Positions 19,578 to 27,582 of a stretch of 57,670 bases of DNA are shown here, piece by piece. The notes under the pieces are model-generated. The model made no database searches and had not been told where the DNA came from. It saw only the letters and a program-made list of their open reading frames with translations. The stretch lies in contig JAHDOA010000005.1 in assembly GCA_018435055.1 (NCBI GenBank), positions 1-57,670 of the forward strand, read 5' to 3'. Source of the DNA: Pelotomaculum sp. Its GTDB lineage: Bacteria > Bacillota > Desulfotomaculia > Desulfotomaculales > Pelotomaculaceae. The translations under genes were made by a program, and so were the position numbers. Numbering within the stretch: the stretch's first letter is position 1; each line of letters starts with the position of its first letter.

Positions 19578-20786
19578 ATGCGGCGGCAGAAGACTGAGGG
19601 GAGCATTATTTTCCTGGTTTCCCTGGTTCTATTTTTTTTCATAACCAATTCACTGGCCTTGTGGTATGTCTTTCACCAGATGGGTTTTGACAACAATTTT
19701 CGCTTTGAGGACGGCGCCCATGTAAAGAGCGACGTCCTTGACCTGTACATGGAATACGTGGCCGGGCAGGGCGGGTATAAAATCGCCGTGGTCGGCGACT
19801 CGGTGATCCAGGGGGCCGGTGTGGCGGAAAGGGAGCAGACTATTACCGCCCACCTGCAGGAAGAGCTGCGCGGCAGCTATTTAAAACCGGCCAGGGTGTT
19901 TAATTTCGGGCTGCCCGGCGGGCGGCCCGCCGACCTATACATGACTGTCAAGAGACTGCATGAGGCCGGCGCGGCGCAGATGATCGTGGTCAACATATCC
20001 TACCCCTTTTTTTCCTTTGAAATGACCAAAACCCCCCTCCTCTATTTCAAGGTCTGGTCGCCTGGTTTATCCGCAGAAGAGAAGAAAGAGCTCAAGGTCC
20101 CCGCCGGCGCGACCGCGTCGCCTAATTTACAAACAACGGCCGGCGAGGCGGACGCCACAGACTCTGATCTGGAAAAAGACATACAAAAGACAGTCAGCCG
20201 CTACTGGGCTGTTTACCGTTTCAGGCAGGAACTGAACCGCTACCTGTTTGGCGGGTCGCCGGCAGTCCGGGGAAAGGCTTATCTGGATCTGGCCCTGCAC
20301 GGCATCGCGCCTGACGCGGCGCAGCCGGCTGAGGAATTCCCGGAGGAGGAGCCCCTTTCTGAAAAGGATAAGCCGGAAAACAAGTACAAGGTCTGGACCG
20401 GCTTCCCCTGGAGCGACCAGGACCGGGAGCACTTGAAAAGCGTCTTTAGTGTCACTGAAAATGACAACGTCAATTTCAAATATTACCGCATGTTGTGCCG
20501 GTATCTGGCGGAAAACAACATCCCCGCCGTAATTTTTATGAGCCCGGTGAACCACGGCCTGCTGCAGCGCTACGGGCTGCTGGACTATGGTTCTTATATT
20601 GACAACACCGCCCTGATCAAACAGGTGGCGGACGACAGTGGTATCCCGTTTTTAGATTACCAGGAGGCTGTATCGCCGGACCTTTTCCATGATTCCATGC
20701 ATATGCTCGATGGGGGCAACGCCCTCACCGCTGGGCTGCTGCGCCGGGACCTGCGGCCTTTGCTTGAGGGGGCGGGGAACCGATGA
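19578..20786 (+). CDS. Membrane-anchored SGNH-hydrolase-type acyl transferase (DltD/AlgX-like role)
   Basis: A 402-residue protein with one N-terminal membrane helix (residues about 10–32) and an extracellular SGNH domain. IAVVGDSVIQGAG is block I with the nucleophilic Ser, FNFGLPGG gives the Gly block and DSMHMLDGGN near residue 375 supplies the Asp-x-x-His pair. In alginate, Dlt and related pathways such proteins accept an acyl group from an MBOAT partner and place it on a polymer. The gene overlaps the MBOAT gene by ATGA (20783–20786), strong support for a joint function. A region with low conservation (about 190–270) is rich in Glu and Pro. It could alternatively be an esterase. Confidence 0.82.
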   Translation: MRRQKTEGSIIFLVSLVLFFFITNSLALWYVFHQMGFDNNFRFEDGAHVKSDVLDLYMEYVAGQGGYKIAVVGDSVIQGAGVAEREQTITAHLQEELRGSYLKPARVFNFGLPGGRPADLYMTVKRLHEAGAAQMIVVNISYPFFSFEMTKTPLLYFKVWSPGLSAEEKKELKVPAGATASPNLQTTAGEADATDSDLEKDIQKTVSRYWAVYRFRQELNRYLFGGSPAVRGKAYLDLALHGIAPDAAQPAEEFPEEEPLSEKDKPENKYKVWTGFPWSDQDREHLKSVFSVTENDNVNFKYYRMLCRYLAENNIPAVIFMSPVNHGLLQRYGLLDYGSYIDNTALIKQVADDSGIPFLDYQEAVSPDLFHDSMHMLDGGNALTAGLLRRDLRPLLEGAGNR

Positions 20787-22003
20787 TCTTTAATACGTGG
20801 GTGTACGGCGTTTTTCTGGCGGGTTTCTTCATTTTGTACTGGCTTGTCCCCCGCAGGGGCCGCACGGCGGCGCTGCTGGTGGGGGGACTGGTCTTCTACA
20901 CTTATTATTTGCCCGCGCATACACTGCTGATCGCCGCGCTGATCCTGGCCACATACGGCCTCGGCGCGGTCATGGACTGGTTGAAAACCCGGCAGGAGGA
21001 TGCGCCGTTAAAAGGTTTTTTAAGTATGAAAACTGTCCTGGCGCTGTCGCTGGTCCTCTGCCTGGGGGTCCTGGCTTACTTTAAATACCTCAAGCTGCTG
21101 GCGGCGACCTTTGACGGCCTGATCCTCTTGCTGCGGTTCGGCGCTCCCTACCAGCTCCCGGATATTGTCATCCCGCTCGGCCTTTCGTTTTTTATTTTTG
21201 AATTCGTCCACTACCTGGCCGAAGTCTATAAAGGGTCTGTTCCCCGGGGCAGCCTGCTCGAATATGCCTCTTTCGGGCTTTTCTTCCCGACCCTGGTGGC
21301 CGGCCCGATTAAAAGGTTCCAGCCGTTTCTGGAGCAGCTGCGCAACCCGGCCGGTTTCAGGCTGGAATTCGTCAGCGAGGGCCTGTACCGCATCCTGCTC
21401 GGGCTGGGCAAAAAAATGATCGTCGCCGACAGCATGACGTATTTCACCGGGCCGCTGGTAAACCCGCTAAGCGCCGCCGGGGCCGATTGCTGGGTAGCCA
21501 TGTATGCTTTCGCGATCAAGATATATTTTGATTTTTCCGGCTACTCCGATATTGCTATCGGCAGCGCGAAGCTCCTGGGCTTCAGGGTGCCGGAAAACTT
21601 CGACCGGCCTTACTTCCAGCAGAATATATCGGTCTTCTGGAACAAATGGCACATGTCGCTCAGCAGTTGGATCAGGGACTACTTGTATATCCCGCTGGGC
21701 GGCAACAGGGGGACGTTCCTTTTTACGCTGAGAAACCTGATCGTTGCCATGGCCCTGTGCGGGCTCTGGCACGGCGCCGCCTGGAACTTCGTTGTGTGGG
21801 GCCTTTACCACGGGTTGGGCATGAGCTTGTACAGGGTATACAGGAAAAAGGGTGCCCCGCTGATAAAAAATATCGAAAGGCTGCCGGCGCCGCTGATTAG
21901 AGTGCTTTCCATATTAATTACATTTCATTTCGTTTGTTTCGGTTGGGTTTTCTTTGCCACGGACCTGGGCACAGCTTTTCAGTTTCTTGCCTTACTATTT
22001 TAG
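20783..22003 (+). CDS. MBOAT O-acyltransferase (AlgI/DltB family)
   Basis: Polytopic membrane protein of 406 residues that moves acyl groups from a cytoplasmic donor across the membrane for polymer O-acylation. Family motifs include PLGLSFFIFEFVHYLAEVYK, the FPTLVAGPIKRF region, IKIYFDFSGYSDIAIG, FWNKWHMSLSSWIRDYLYIP and LCGLWHGAAWNFVVWGLYHG with the catalytic His. The length resembles DltB rather than the longer AlgI (about 500). It ends directly after a hydrophobic helix without the C-terminal tail that some MBOAT proteins use for acyl relay; a microprotein 61 bp downstream can supply it. The acyl donor and target polymer are unknown. Confidence 0.93.
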   Translation: MIFNTWVYGVFLAGFFILYWLVPRRGRTAALLVGGLVFYTYYLPAHTLLIAALILATYGLGAVMDWLKTRQEDAPLKGFLSMKTVLALSLVLCLGVLAYFKYLKLLAATFDGLILLLRFGAPYQLPDIVIPLGLSFFIFEFVHYLAEVYKGSVPRGSLLEYASFGLFFPTLVAGPIKRFQPFLEQLRNPAGFRLEFVSEGLYRILLGLGKKMIVADSMTYFTGPLVNPLSAAGADCWVAMYAFAIKIYFDFSGYSDIAIGSAKLLGFRVPENFDRPYFQQNISVFWNKWHMSLSSWIRDYLYIPLGGNRGTFLFTLRNLIVAMALCGLWHGAAWNFVVWGLYHGLGMSLYRVYRKKGAPLIKNIERLPAPLIRVLSILITFHFVCFGWVFFATDLGTAFQFLALLF

Positions 22004-22064
22004 GCCGGTCGCGTCTACAGTTTATGGCAGGGGACGTTTTTTAGGATAAAAGGGGTGAATTAGT

Positions 22065-22181
22065 TTGGCCCGGAACATCATATTTAATGTCTTGAAAGCA
22101 TTCTTTATCGTCCTGGTAGTAGTATTGGTCGTACTGTTCAGCACCGGCCAGGAATCGAGGTTTATTTATACCGATTTTTAG
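22065..22181 (+). CDS. DltX-like membrane microprotein ending in FIYTDF
   Basis: A 38-residue ORF with TTG start and AAAAGGGGTG site (22048–22055). It has a short basic N-terminus (MARNIIFNVLK), one strongly hydrophobic helix (residues about 10–27) and the extracytoplasmic tail QESRFIYTDF. Small DltX proteins of teichoic acid D-alanylation end in the same F-x-Y-x-x-F pattern, and the tyrosine relays the acyl group from the MBOAT protein DltB to the SGNH protein DltD. Position after MBOAT and SGNH genes fits that role here. It is below usual gene-length cut-offs. Function is inferred from motif and context, not shown. Confidence 0.78.
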   Translation: MARNIIFNVLKAFFIVLVVVLVVLFSTGQESRFIYTDF

Positions 22182-22307
22182 GCGCAAGGTGGTTTTTCGG
22201 GCAATATAATAAACATCAGACAATCCTTGACAAACCCCAAAATGCAAACATATACTTAAACCAGTGAACAATTAATACGCATAAGGATCGTTGGCAGGAG
22301 GTATACC

Positions 22308-22760
22308 GTGGATAGCCCGGATAGAAAAGAGTTTTTTACCCGTTTGGAAGGGGTCCTGATGGAAATAGGCCGCCGGATGCACGCTGAGTTTGACGCGCAC
22401 ATGGTTTCCGGCATAACCGGCAGTCAGTTTTTTGTCCTGCAAAAGATCAACGGCAAAGGCAGGCTGACAGTTTCCGAGGTGGCCGAAGGGTTGGGGGTTT
22501 CCTTAAGCGCCATTACCGCCCTGGTGGACAGGCTGGCGAGAGCCGGCCTGGTGGTCAGGAGCCGTGATGAGAAGGACCGGCGCCTGGTCTGGCTGCAGGC
22601 CACAGACAAAGGAAAGGAAATCCTGGCCGGGTGTATCGAGAGTAGAAGGCAGGTGTACGCAAAATATTTTGGCCAGCTGCCGGAAAAGGACCTGAAAAAG
22701 CTGCTGGAGATTTACGAAAAAGTCCTGGACATGTTAAAAACTGCGGAAAAAGAAGGGTAG
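22308..22760 (+). CDS. MarR family transcriptional regulator
   Basis: A 150-residue winged-helix repressor-type protein. The helix-turn-helix lies in LTVSEVAEGLGVSLSAITAL, followed by DRLARAGLVVRSRDEKDRR, the wing and recognition region that defines MarR proteins. Long N- and C-terminal helices form the dimer interface. GTG 22308 has GGCAGGAGG just upstream (22294–22302). It is the first full gene after the acylation module and may regulate it or itself; a matching operator could not be picked out. An imperfect GC-rich hairpin follows the stop (about 22758–22799) and may end the transcript. Confidence 0.9.
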   Translation: MDSPDRKEFFTRLEGVLMEIGRRMHAEFDAHMVSGITGSQFFVLQKINGKGRLTVSEVAEGLGVSLSAITALVDRLARAGLVVRSRDEKDRRLVWLQATDKGKEILAGCIESRRQVYAKYFGQLPEKDLKKLLEIYEKVLDMLKTAEKEG

Positions 22761-22860
22761 GGGCGCCTTTTCAAAATAGTCCCAATAAGGCGTGCCCCCC
22801 AGCCGTTAATTTATCAAGGTCCTCCGTGATTCCGTTTTTATGTTCAGGCTAAATACGGAT

Positions 22861-23090
22861 TCATACTGACAAAACCCGCAATGAACCAGTAAAAACCGCC
22901 TCGTTGGCCAGGGCTGTTGCGGCAATAAGGGCGTCCAAAGGGTCCATGCCATGTAAGGCGCGGTGCGCTGACAACAACCTGCCTGCGATAATTGCGACTT
23001 TCTTATTTCACGGTATATGTTCGAAGGCTTCGAGCAAATTACTAATTGCCTCATCAGGGCGATTTTGAGTTATGGACTGCGGATGAAAGA
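22861..23090 (-). pseudogene. Remnant of a VapC-like PIN-domain toxin gene
   Basis: On the minus strand a frame ending at TGA (plus 22861–22863) reads SNLLEAFEHIP, then a stop, then KKVAIIAGRLLSAHRALHG and MDPLDALIAATALANEAVF. The DALIAATA segment with its acidic residue and the final TGSLRVL are typical of the C-terminal half of PIN ribonucleases. One internal TGA and the lack of an N-terminal half make it a relic. No VapB antitoxin gene is visible. Confidence 0.6.
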
Positions 23091-23165
23091 AAGGTTGTTC
23101 AACGCCCTGGACGATAAGAAGAAATACGTCATGCTGTTGCGGGAAATGCGTTGAGCCTTGGAATT

Positions 23166-23188
23166 AAACCGGACACCATGTCCGGTTT
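23166..23188. terminator. Short perfect hairpin
   Basis: AAACCGGACA (23166–23175) pairs perfectly with TGTCCGGTTT (23179–23188) around a 3-base loop. The following bases (CATCATTATT) are only moderately T-rich, so it may be a weak terminator. The 570 bp between the MarR gene and the next CDS otherwise hold only the VapC relic. Confidence 0.4.
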
Positions 23189-23330
23189 CATCATTATTAG
23201 GGATGATTCAATTATTTTGTTTCAAAGAGCTTGAAACGCGGTATTGCCACCGGGTTGTAGAGAAATGTCAAAAACTGTGGTAGAATAGTGCATGGCGAAA
23301 AATTGAGATAACAAGAGGTTTTTTTATAGG

Positions 23331-24062
23331 ATGAGAGTTAATCTCCTCGGTGTGGAAATTGACGCCCTGAGCATGGAAGATACAGTGACACGTGTGGCAG
23401 GCCTGATTAGAGATAACCGGCCTGCCCGGGTGATGACCCTCAATCCCGAATACCTTTATCAGGCCCAGTTTGACAGAGGATTGCTGGACCAGGCCCGGCG
23501 GGCTGATCTGGTAACTGCGGACGGGGAGGGGATCGTCTGGGCCTGCCGGGTGGCCGGCTGCCCTGTTCCCGAACGGGTGACCGGGATTGACCTGATGATG
23601 CGGCTGTTGGAAAAGGCCTCCTTATCCGGCTGGAGCGTCTACCTCTTCGGCGCCGCCCCCGGCGTGGCTGACGCGGCGGCGGAAAGGATCCTGCGGGATT
23701 ATCCGGGCCTGAAGATAGCCGGCAGCAGGCACGGTTATTTTCAGGCGGATGAAGAAAGCGGAATTGCCCGGGAAATCCAAAAAACCGGGCCGGACCTGCT
23801 ATTCGTAGCGCTGGGCGCGCCCAAACAGGAGATCTGGATAGACCGGTACCTGGAGAAAACGGGGGCCGGCGTCGCCATCGGGGTGGGAGGCAGTTTTGAT
23901 GTCCTGGCCGGCAGGGTGCGGCGCGCGCCGCGCTGGGTCCGCCGCCTGCGCCTGGAATGGCTGGCCCGCCTTTTAAGGCAGCCTACGCGCTGGAGACGCC
24001 AGGTTGTCCTGCCCCTTTTCGCCTGGACGGTGATCAAGAGATATAAACTGAAAAGGAAATAA
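23331..24062 (+). CDS. tagA: WecB/TagA/CpsF family glycosyltransferase (GT26)
   Basis: Adds N-acetylmannosaminyl (or related) residue to undecaprenyl-PP-GlcNAc, the second step of wall teichoic acid or secondary cell-wall polymer linkage-unit synthesis. Motifs: VMTLNPEYLYQAQ with the family's Asn/Thr region, ADLVTADGEGIVWA with the catalytic Asp, ERVTGIDLMMRLLEKA and VALGAPKQEIWI, followed by GVGGSFDVLAGRVRRAP. The C-terminus is rich in Arg and Trp (RRLRLEWLARLLRQPTRW) and is the membrane-binding appendage. 243 residues is full length. The lipid substrate would come from the WecA/TagO-like enzyme at 36464. Confidence 0.92.
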   Translation: MRVNLLGVEIDALSMEDTVTRVAGLIRDNRPARVMTLNPEYLYQAQFDRGLLDQARRADLVTADGEGIVWACRVAGCPVPERVTGIDLMMRLLEKASLSGWSVYLFGAAPGVADAAAERILRDYPGLKIAGSRHGYFQADEESGIAREIQKTGPDLLFVALGAPKQEIWIDRYLEKTGAGVAIGVGGSFDVLAGRVRRAPRWVRRLRLEWLARLLRQPTRWRRQVVLPLFAWTVIKRYKLKRK

Positions 24063-24069
24063 AAACACA

Positions 24070-24142
24070 CTGATATGATTAGCAGGAAGAAAAAACAAAT
24101 TGACAGGATTAACAGGATTTAAGATGATTAACAGGATTTAAA
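24070..24142. repeat. ACAGGATT-type short tandem repeat
   Basis: Irregular head-to-tail copies of a GATTAACAGGATTT unit follow the tagA stop codon. The inverted form (TTAATCTTG/CTGTTAATC) is found at 24236–24276 and a third, related copy at 56271–56312. No gene is in the interval to csaB. Confidence 0.6.
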
Positions 24143-24235
24143 ATAAAAATTTTGACACCCTTTTTTTAAAAATATTGTAGTAAAAATTATGTTAATATCA
24201 AACTTATCATGTTCAGCATGGTAAATAATTGTTTT

Positions 24236-24276
24236 AATCATGTTAATCTTAATAATTCTGTTAATCTTGTTAAATG
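24236..24276. repeat. Inverted copy of the ACAGGATT-type repeat
   Basis: Reads AATCATGTTAATCTT and TCTGTTAATCTTG, the reverse complement of the unit at 24070–24142. The two copies bracket about 95 bp of AT-rich DNA and could pair in RNA. It lies in the leader of csaB. Confidence 0.5.
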
Positions 24277-24305
24277 ATTTTCAAGTCTTTCTATGGAGAA
24301 TGATT

Positions 24306-25400
24306 ATGCCTAAAGTGGTGATCTCGGGGTACTACGGTTTTCACAACAGCGGCGACGAGGCAATACTTTTTGCCATGCTTATGGCGTTGCGTGACGTGGC
24401 GCCGGACCTGGAGGCCATTGTGCTGTCCGGGGACCCGGCTTACACAGCCCGGGAATTCGGCGTTCGTTCCATACCCAGGGATAATCCTTCCCAGGTAATA
24501 AAAGCGCTGGCGGGCTGCGACCTTTTAATAAGCGGCGCCGGCGGGCTTTTACAAGATATCAACGGCCCCAGGAGTATAATTTATTACCTCGGTGTGGTTT
24601 TGATGGCCAGGCTGTTGGGCAAACCCGTTTTCTTCTACGCGCAGGGATTCGGTCCCGTCAGTTCCGCTATCGGGAAAGCACTGGTACGACAGGTGGCAAA
24701 CCGTGTTAACGCCATTACGGTAAGGGACCCCGATTCCAGGGATGAGCTCAGCGCCCTGGGAGTAACAAGGCCCCTGCTAAAAGTTACCGCCGATCCTGTG
24801 CTCGGGCTGGACCCGTCCCTGGTGGATATAAGCAAAGGGCGGGAAATCCTGACCCTGCTGGGGGCCGACAACCGCCCCCTGGCAGGGATATCAGTAAGGC
24901 CCTGGAAGGGACTGGACGGTTATAAGGAAGCAATCGCAAAGGCGGCCGACGACCTGTTGGAAGAGGGTTGGCAGGTTGTGTTCGTCCCGATGCACTGTCC
25001 CGGCGATGTAATAACAGGCCGGGAGGTCGCTGCCCGGATGCGGGGGAGGGCTTTACTTTTTGAGGAACAAGCCGATTATATGAATATACTGTCAGTAACC
25101 GCTAACCTGGATCTGGCCGTCGGTATGAGGCTGCATTTCCTTATCTTCAGTGTGATTTTCGGGGTGCCGGTGGTCGGTATTCCCTACGACCCCAAGGTAA
25201 ACCGCTTTTTGCAGTCGGTCGGCCTGCCTGACGGATTCAACGCGGAAAGACTGGACTATTATGAGCTTTCAGCAGGAATAAGGAATGCCCTGGATCAACT
25301 AGACGAAATCAGCGGCAGCCTGAAAGCCAGGGTAGCGCCCTTGCGCGCCGAGGCTCTAAAAAATGCTGTAATGGCGGCAGAACTTTTAAGGCCTGTCTAG
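24306..25400 (+). CDS. csaB: Polysaccharide pyruvyl transferase CsaB
   Basis: Transfers pyruvate from phosphoenolpyruvate to a sugar of the secondary cell-wall polymer; pyruvylated ManNAc is what SLH-domain S-layer proteins bind. The start is ATG 24306 with GGAGA at 24295–24299; the longer reading from 24240 is hydrophobic low-complexity sequence inside the repeat. Motifs are VVISGYYGFHNSGDEAIL, FFYAQGFGPV, ITVRDPDSRDEL and ISVRPWKGLDGY, ending with VGMRLHFLIF and GVPVVGIPYDPKV with the conserved His. 364 residues is normal. It follows tagA, supporting one pathway. Confidence 0.93.
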   Translation: MPKVVISGYYGFHNSGDEAILFAMLMALRDVAPDLEAIVLSGDPAYTAREFGVRSIPRDNPSQVIKALAGCDLLISGAGGLLQDINGPRSIIYYLGVVLMARLLGKPVFFYAQGFGPVSSAIGKALVRQVANRVNAITVRDPDSRDELSALGVTRPLLKVTADPVLGLDPSLVDISKGREILTLLGADNRPLAGISVRPWKGLDGYKEAIAKAADDLLEEGWQVVFVPMHCPGDVITGREVAARMRGRALLFEEQADYMNILSVTANLDLAVGMRLHFLIFSVIFGVPVVGIPYDPKVNRFLQSVGLPDGFNAERLDYYELSAGIRNALDQLDEISGSLKARVAPLRAEALKNAVMAAELLRPV

Positions 25401-25596
25401 CGTCTAAAATATTAGGAATGGGGTCGGTAGAATTTCACCGGACGAAATGGCGGGATAAATACCGCCTGCAAAAATCTAAGAATGACAACAGGTATTGTAG
25501 GTGAGGCATCAGCCGCACACTGGGATAGACGGTGCATCCAATAGGAATAATCGTAGCATCAACCCCGCTTCCGGATGGTTTGTTACAATGTACGTC

Positions 25597-25625
25597 TTGT
25601 CAGGCGCCAAAACATGTTATAGAAT
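25597..25625 (+). promoter_or_regulatory. Sigma-A-type promoter
   Basis: TTGTCA (25597–25602) and TAGAAT (25620–25625) with a 17-bp spacer lie 55 bp upstream of the secreted-protein gene. A TGTCGAAAT sequence at about 25646 follows. The rest of the 280-bp gap holds a degenerate GCxTCAGCCGC repeat near 25505. Confidence 0.55.
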
Positions 25626-25679
25626 TTTGTCAAAAGGGCGGCGTGTCGAAATTTTTGGTCAAGGGGGAGTTATATCATA

Positions 25680-26090
25680 ATGGGACTGAATAGAAATAGG
25701 ATAATCATCCTGGTTTTGCTTGCTGCGGCGAGCCTGTTCGTGGTTTATAGCGCCTTTGCCGGGGCGGATAGCGATCCGGGCAGCAGCGGCGACCCTCTGG
25801 TGACCCAGAGTTACGTTGACCGGTATGTCCAGTGGGAAGTGGTTGAATTAGAAAAGGGGCAGGTTTTAAAAGGTGACGCGGGGACGGAGATAATTGTCAG
25901 GCGCGGGGAGACGGTTGTTATTGACCCGGTCGGCAATGGTATTCCTGATTTAACTGCGGGGGCGGATATTTTCGCAGGCAGCTCTGTACCAAACAACCAT
26001 CTGTTGCTGATACCGCGGGATGACGGGCGCGCCATTGGCGCCAAATCCGCCGCTGTGGTAATGCACAGGGGAGGGGCCACGGTACGCTAG
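25680..26090 (+). CDS. Secreted protein of unknown function
   Basis: A 136-residue protein with a clear signal sequence (basic NRNR, hydrophobic IIILVLLAAASLFVV, likely cleavage after SAFA). The mature part contains VDRYVQWEVVELEKG, then EIIVRRGETVVIDP and NHLLLIPRDDGRA, predicting a small beta domain. No family is recognised. GGGGGAG at 25663–25669 is the ribosome site. It directly precedes the LCP gene, so a role in envelope assembly is possible but unproven. Confidence 0.75.
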   Translation: MGLNRNRIIILVLLAAASLFVVYSAFAGADSDPGSSGDPLVTQSYVDRYVQWEVVELEKGQVLKGDAGTEIIVRRGETVVIDPVGNGIPDLTAGADIFAGSSVPNNHLLLIPRDDGRAIGAKSAAVVMHRGGATVR

Positions 26091-26141
26091 TCAGTTGAAT
26101 TCATCATTGAAATCGACTGTATTTAAATGAGGTGGAATGAA

Positions 26142-27407
26142 ATGAATAAACCGAAGCGCAGGCTAAAAAGGAAAGCACCTTTTATTATCTGTATTTTACT
26201 GTTGATTGCTTTGTTTGCCGCGGGCTATTATGAGGTGAACAAGATACTGAATCCCAATATTGAGGATATGAGCGGCATTACCACGCCCGCGCCCGGCAAA
26301 CGCACCAACGTGCTCCTCCTGGGCGTCGACGCCCGTGACGGTGAATCTATGGCGCGGACTGATTCGATTATCATGGCCAGCATTGATCCCAGGAGCAAAC
26401 AGATAGCCCTGCTGTCCATCCCGCGGGATACCAGGGTGAAAATACCCGGGCACGGCTGGGATAAAGTAAATAGCGCCAGCGTTTACGGCGGGCCGGAAAT
26501 GACCACAAAGGTTGTTTCCGATCTCCTGGGAGTGCCGCTAAAATATTATGTGCTGACCGACTTTGGCGGTTTTAAGGATATTGTGGACATACTCGGCGGC
26601 GTCACCATTGATGTGGAGCAGGACATGTACCACCTGGACGATCCGGGTTACACTATTAATTTGAAGGAGGGGCTGCAACGTCTGGACGGAGATAAGGCGA
26701 TCCAGTATGTCAGGTACCGCGGCTATGTGGAGGCCGACATTGAACGTACCAGGCACCAGCAGACGTTTTTAATGGCGCTGGCCAAAGAAATTTTGCAGCC
26801 CGCCACCATACCCAAACTGCCGAAGTTGGCGCCTGAAATCAACAAATACGTGAAGACTAATTTAGGCGTCAGCGACATGGTTAAATTGGCCTCAACTTTA
26901 AGGAGCATCGACGATTACAGCATGGTTGCCCAGACCCTGCCGGGAAGAAATATCGACATTGCCGAAGGTAGTTACTGGGGGGTTGATCCGGCGGAAGCCC
27001 GGCAGATGGTGGCGAAGCTTTTTAACGGGGAGGTTACGACTGACATTGTGCTGAATACGCCGCTTACCGGCCAGTACGCCCCTCCTCCTGAAAGGATAAT
27101 AGAAGAGGTGGAAGAGCAGGCTGACGACATAAAACAGCAGGGCGAGTCTGATGACGAAAAGAGCCCAATCAAGCCGGCCAGGCCGGATGCGACTAGGCCG
27201 GATACGGATGGTGGCGCGGACAGCCCGGACTCGGAGGATGGCTCAGAGACGTCAGACAGCCCGGAATACAGACCGGGCGACAATACATTGCCCGACCCCG
27301 CAGACTCCCCGGAGACACCAGACAGTCCAGGGACCCAGGTAATCATCACGCCCGCAGATGATTACGACGATCTGAAACAAGGGGACGGTCCTTTTGTCTC
27401 ACCCTGA
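26142..27407 (+). CDS. LytR-CpsA-Psr (LCP) family glycopolymer ligase
   Basis: Membrane-anchored phosphotransferase that attaches undecaprenyl-linked glycopolymers to peptidoglycan. The start is ATG 26142 with GAGGTGG at 26129–26135. A helix (about residues 15–35) precedes the LCP domain (about 55–215): TNVLLLGVDARDGESMARTD, IALLSIPRDTRVKIPG and the QYVRYRG...DIERTRHQQ arginine motifs. After about residue 310 comes an acidic Ser/Pro/Asp-rich tail (repeated SPDS, DSPE). The last dozen residues, LKQGDGPFVSP, are encoded by a GGGGACGGT repeat at 27373–27401, so the original stop was probably upstream. It may anchor the polymer made by TagA/WecA. Confidence 0.9.
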   Translation: MNKPKRRLKRKAPFIICILLLIALFAAGYYEVNKILNPNIEDMSGITTPAPGKRTNVLLLGVDARDGESMARTDSIIMASIDPRSKQIALLSIPRDTRVKIPGHGWDKVNSASVYGGPEMTTKVVSDLLGVPLKYYVLTDFGGFKDIVDILGGVTIDVEQDMYHLDDPGYTINLKEGLQRLDGDKAIQYVRYRGYVEADIERTRHQQTFLMALAKEILQPATIPKLPKLAPEINKYVKTNLGVSDMVKLASTLRSIDDYSMVAQTLPGRNIDIAEGSYWGVDPAEARQMVAKLFNGEVTTDIVLNTPLTGQYAPPPERIIEEVEEQADDIKQQGESDDEKSPIKPARPDATRPDTDGGADSPDSEDGSETSDSPEYRPGDNTLPDPADSPETPDSPGTQVIITPADDYDDLKQGDGPFVSP

Positions 27408-27457
27408 TCTCGTTGAGACAGGGAGAGACGAGACAAGGGGACGGTCCTTTTGTCTCA
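27373..27457. repeat. Two copies of the TTGTCTC-bordered GGGGACGGTCC repeat
   Basis: Copies at 27373–27401 (inside the 3' end of the LCP gene) and 27430–27457. Each has GAGACAA (or GAAACAA) and TTGTCTC as inverted ends around GGGGACGGTCCTT. Further copies are near 28258–28512. Confidence 0.8.
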
Positions 27458-27582
27458 CTCCTGGTAAAAATGATACGTATCACAACATGCAAGAAAGAAC
27501 CCCAGCAAAATAATAAGAGGGGCGTCACGATGATGCCCCTTGGTTGCATATGTGGGGCGGGTTTCAAACCGCCAATCCCAAT

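Noticed and set aside
19385-19597. 70-residue plus-strand ORF
   Set aside because: It spans a terminator hairpin and the antisense strand of the HepT relic and has no ribosome site or recognisable pattern.
22806-23054. 82-residue minus-strand ORF
   Set aside because: The PIN-domain sequence is in a different frame of the same strand; this ORF is its shadow.
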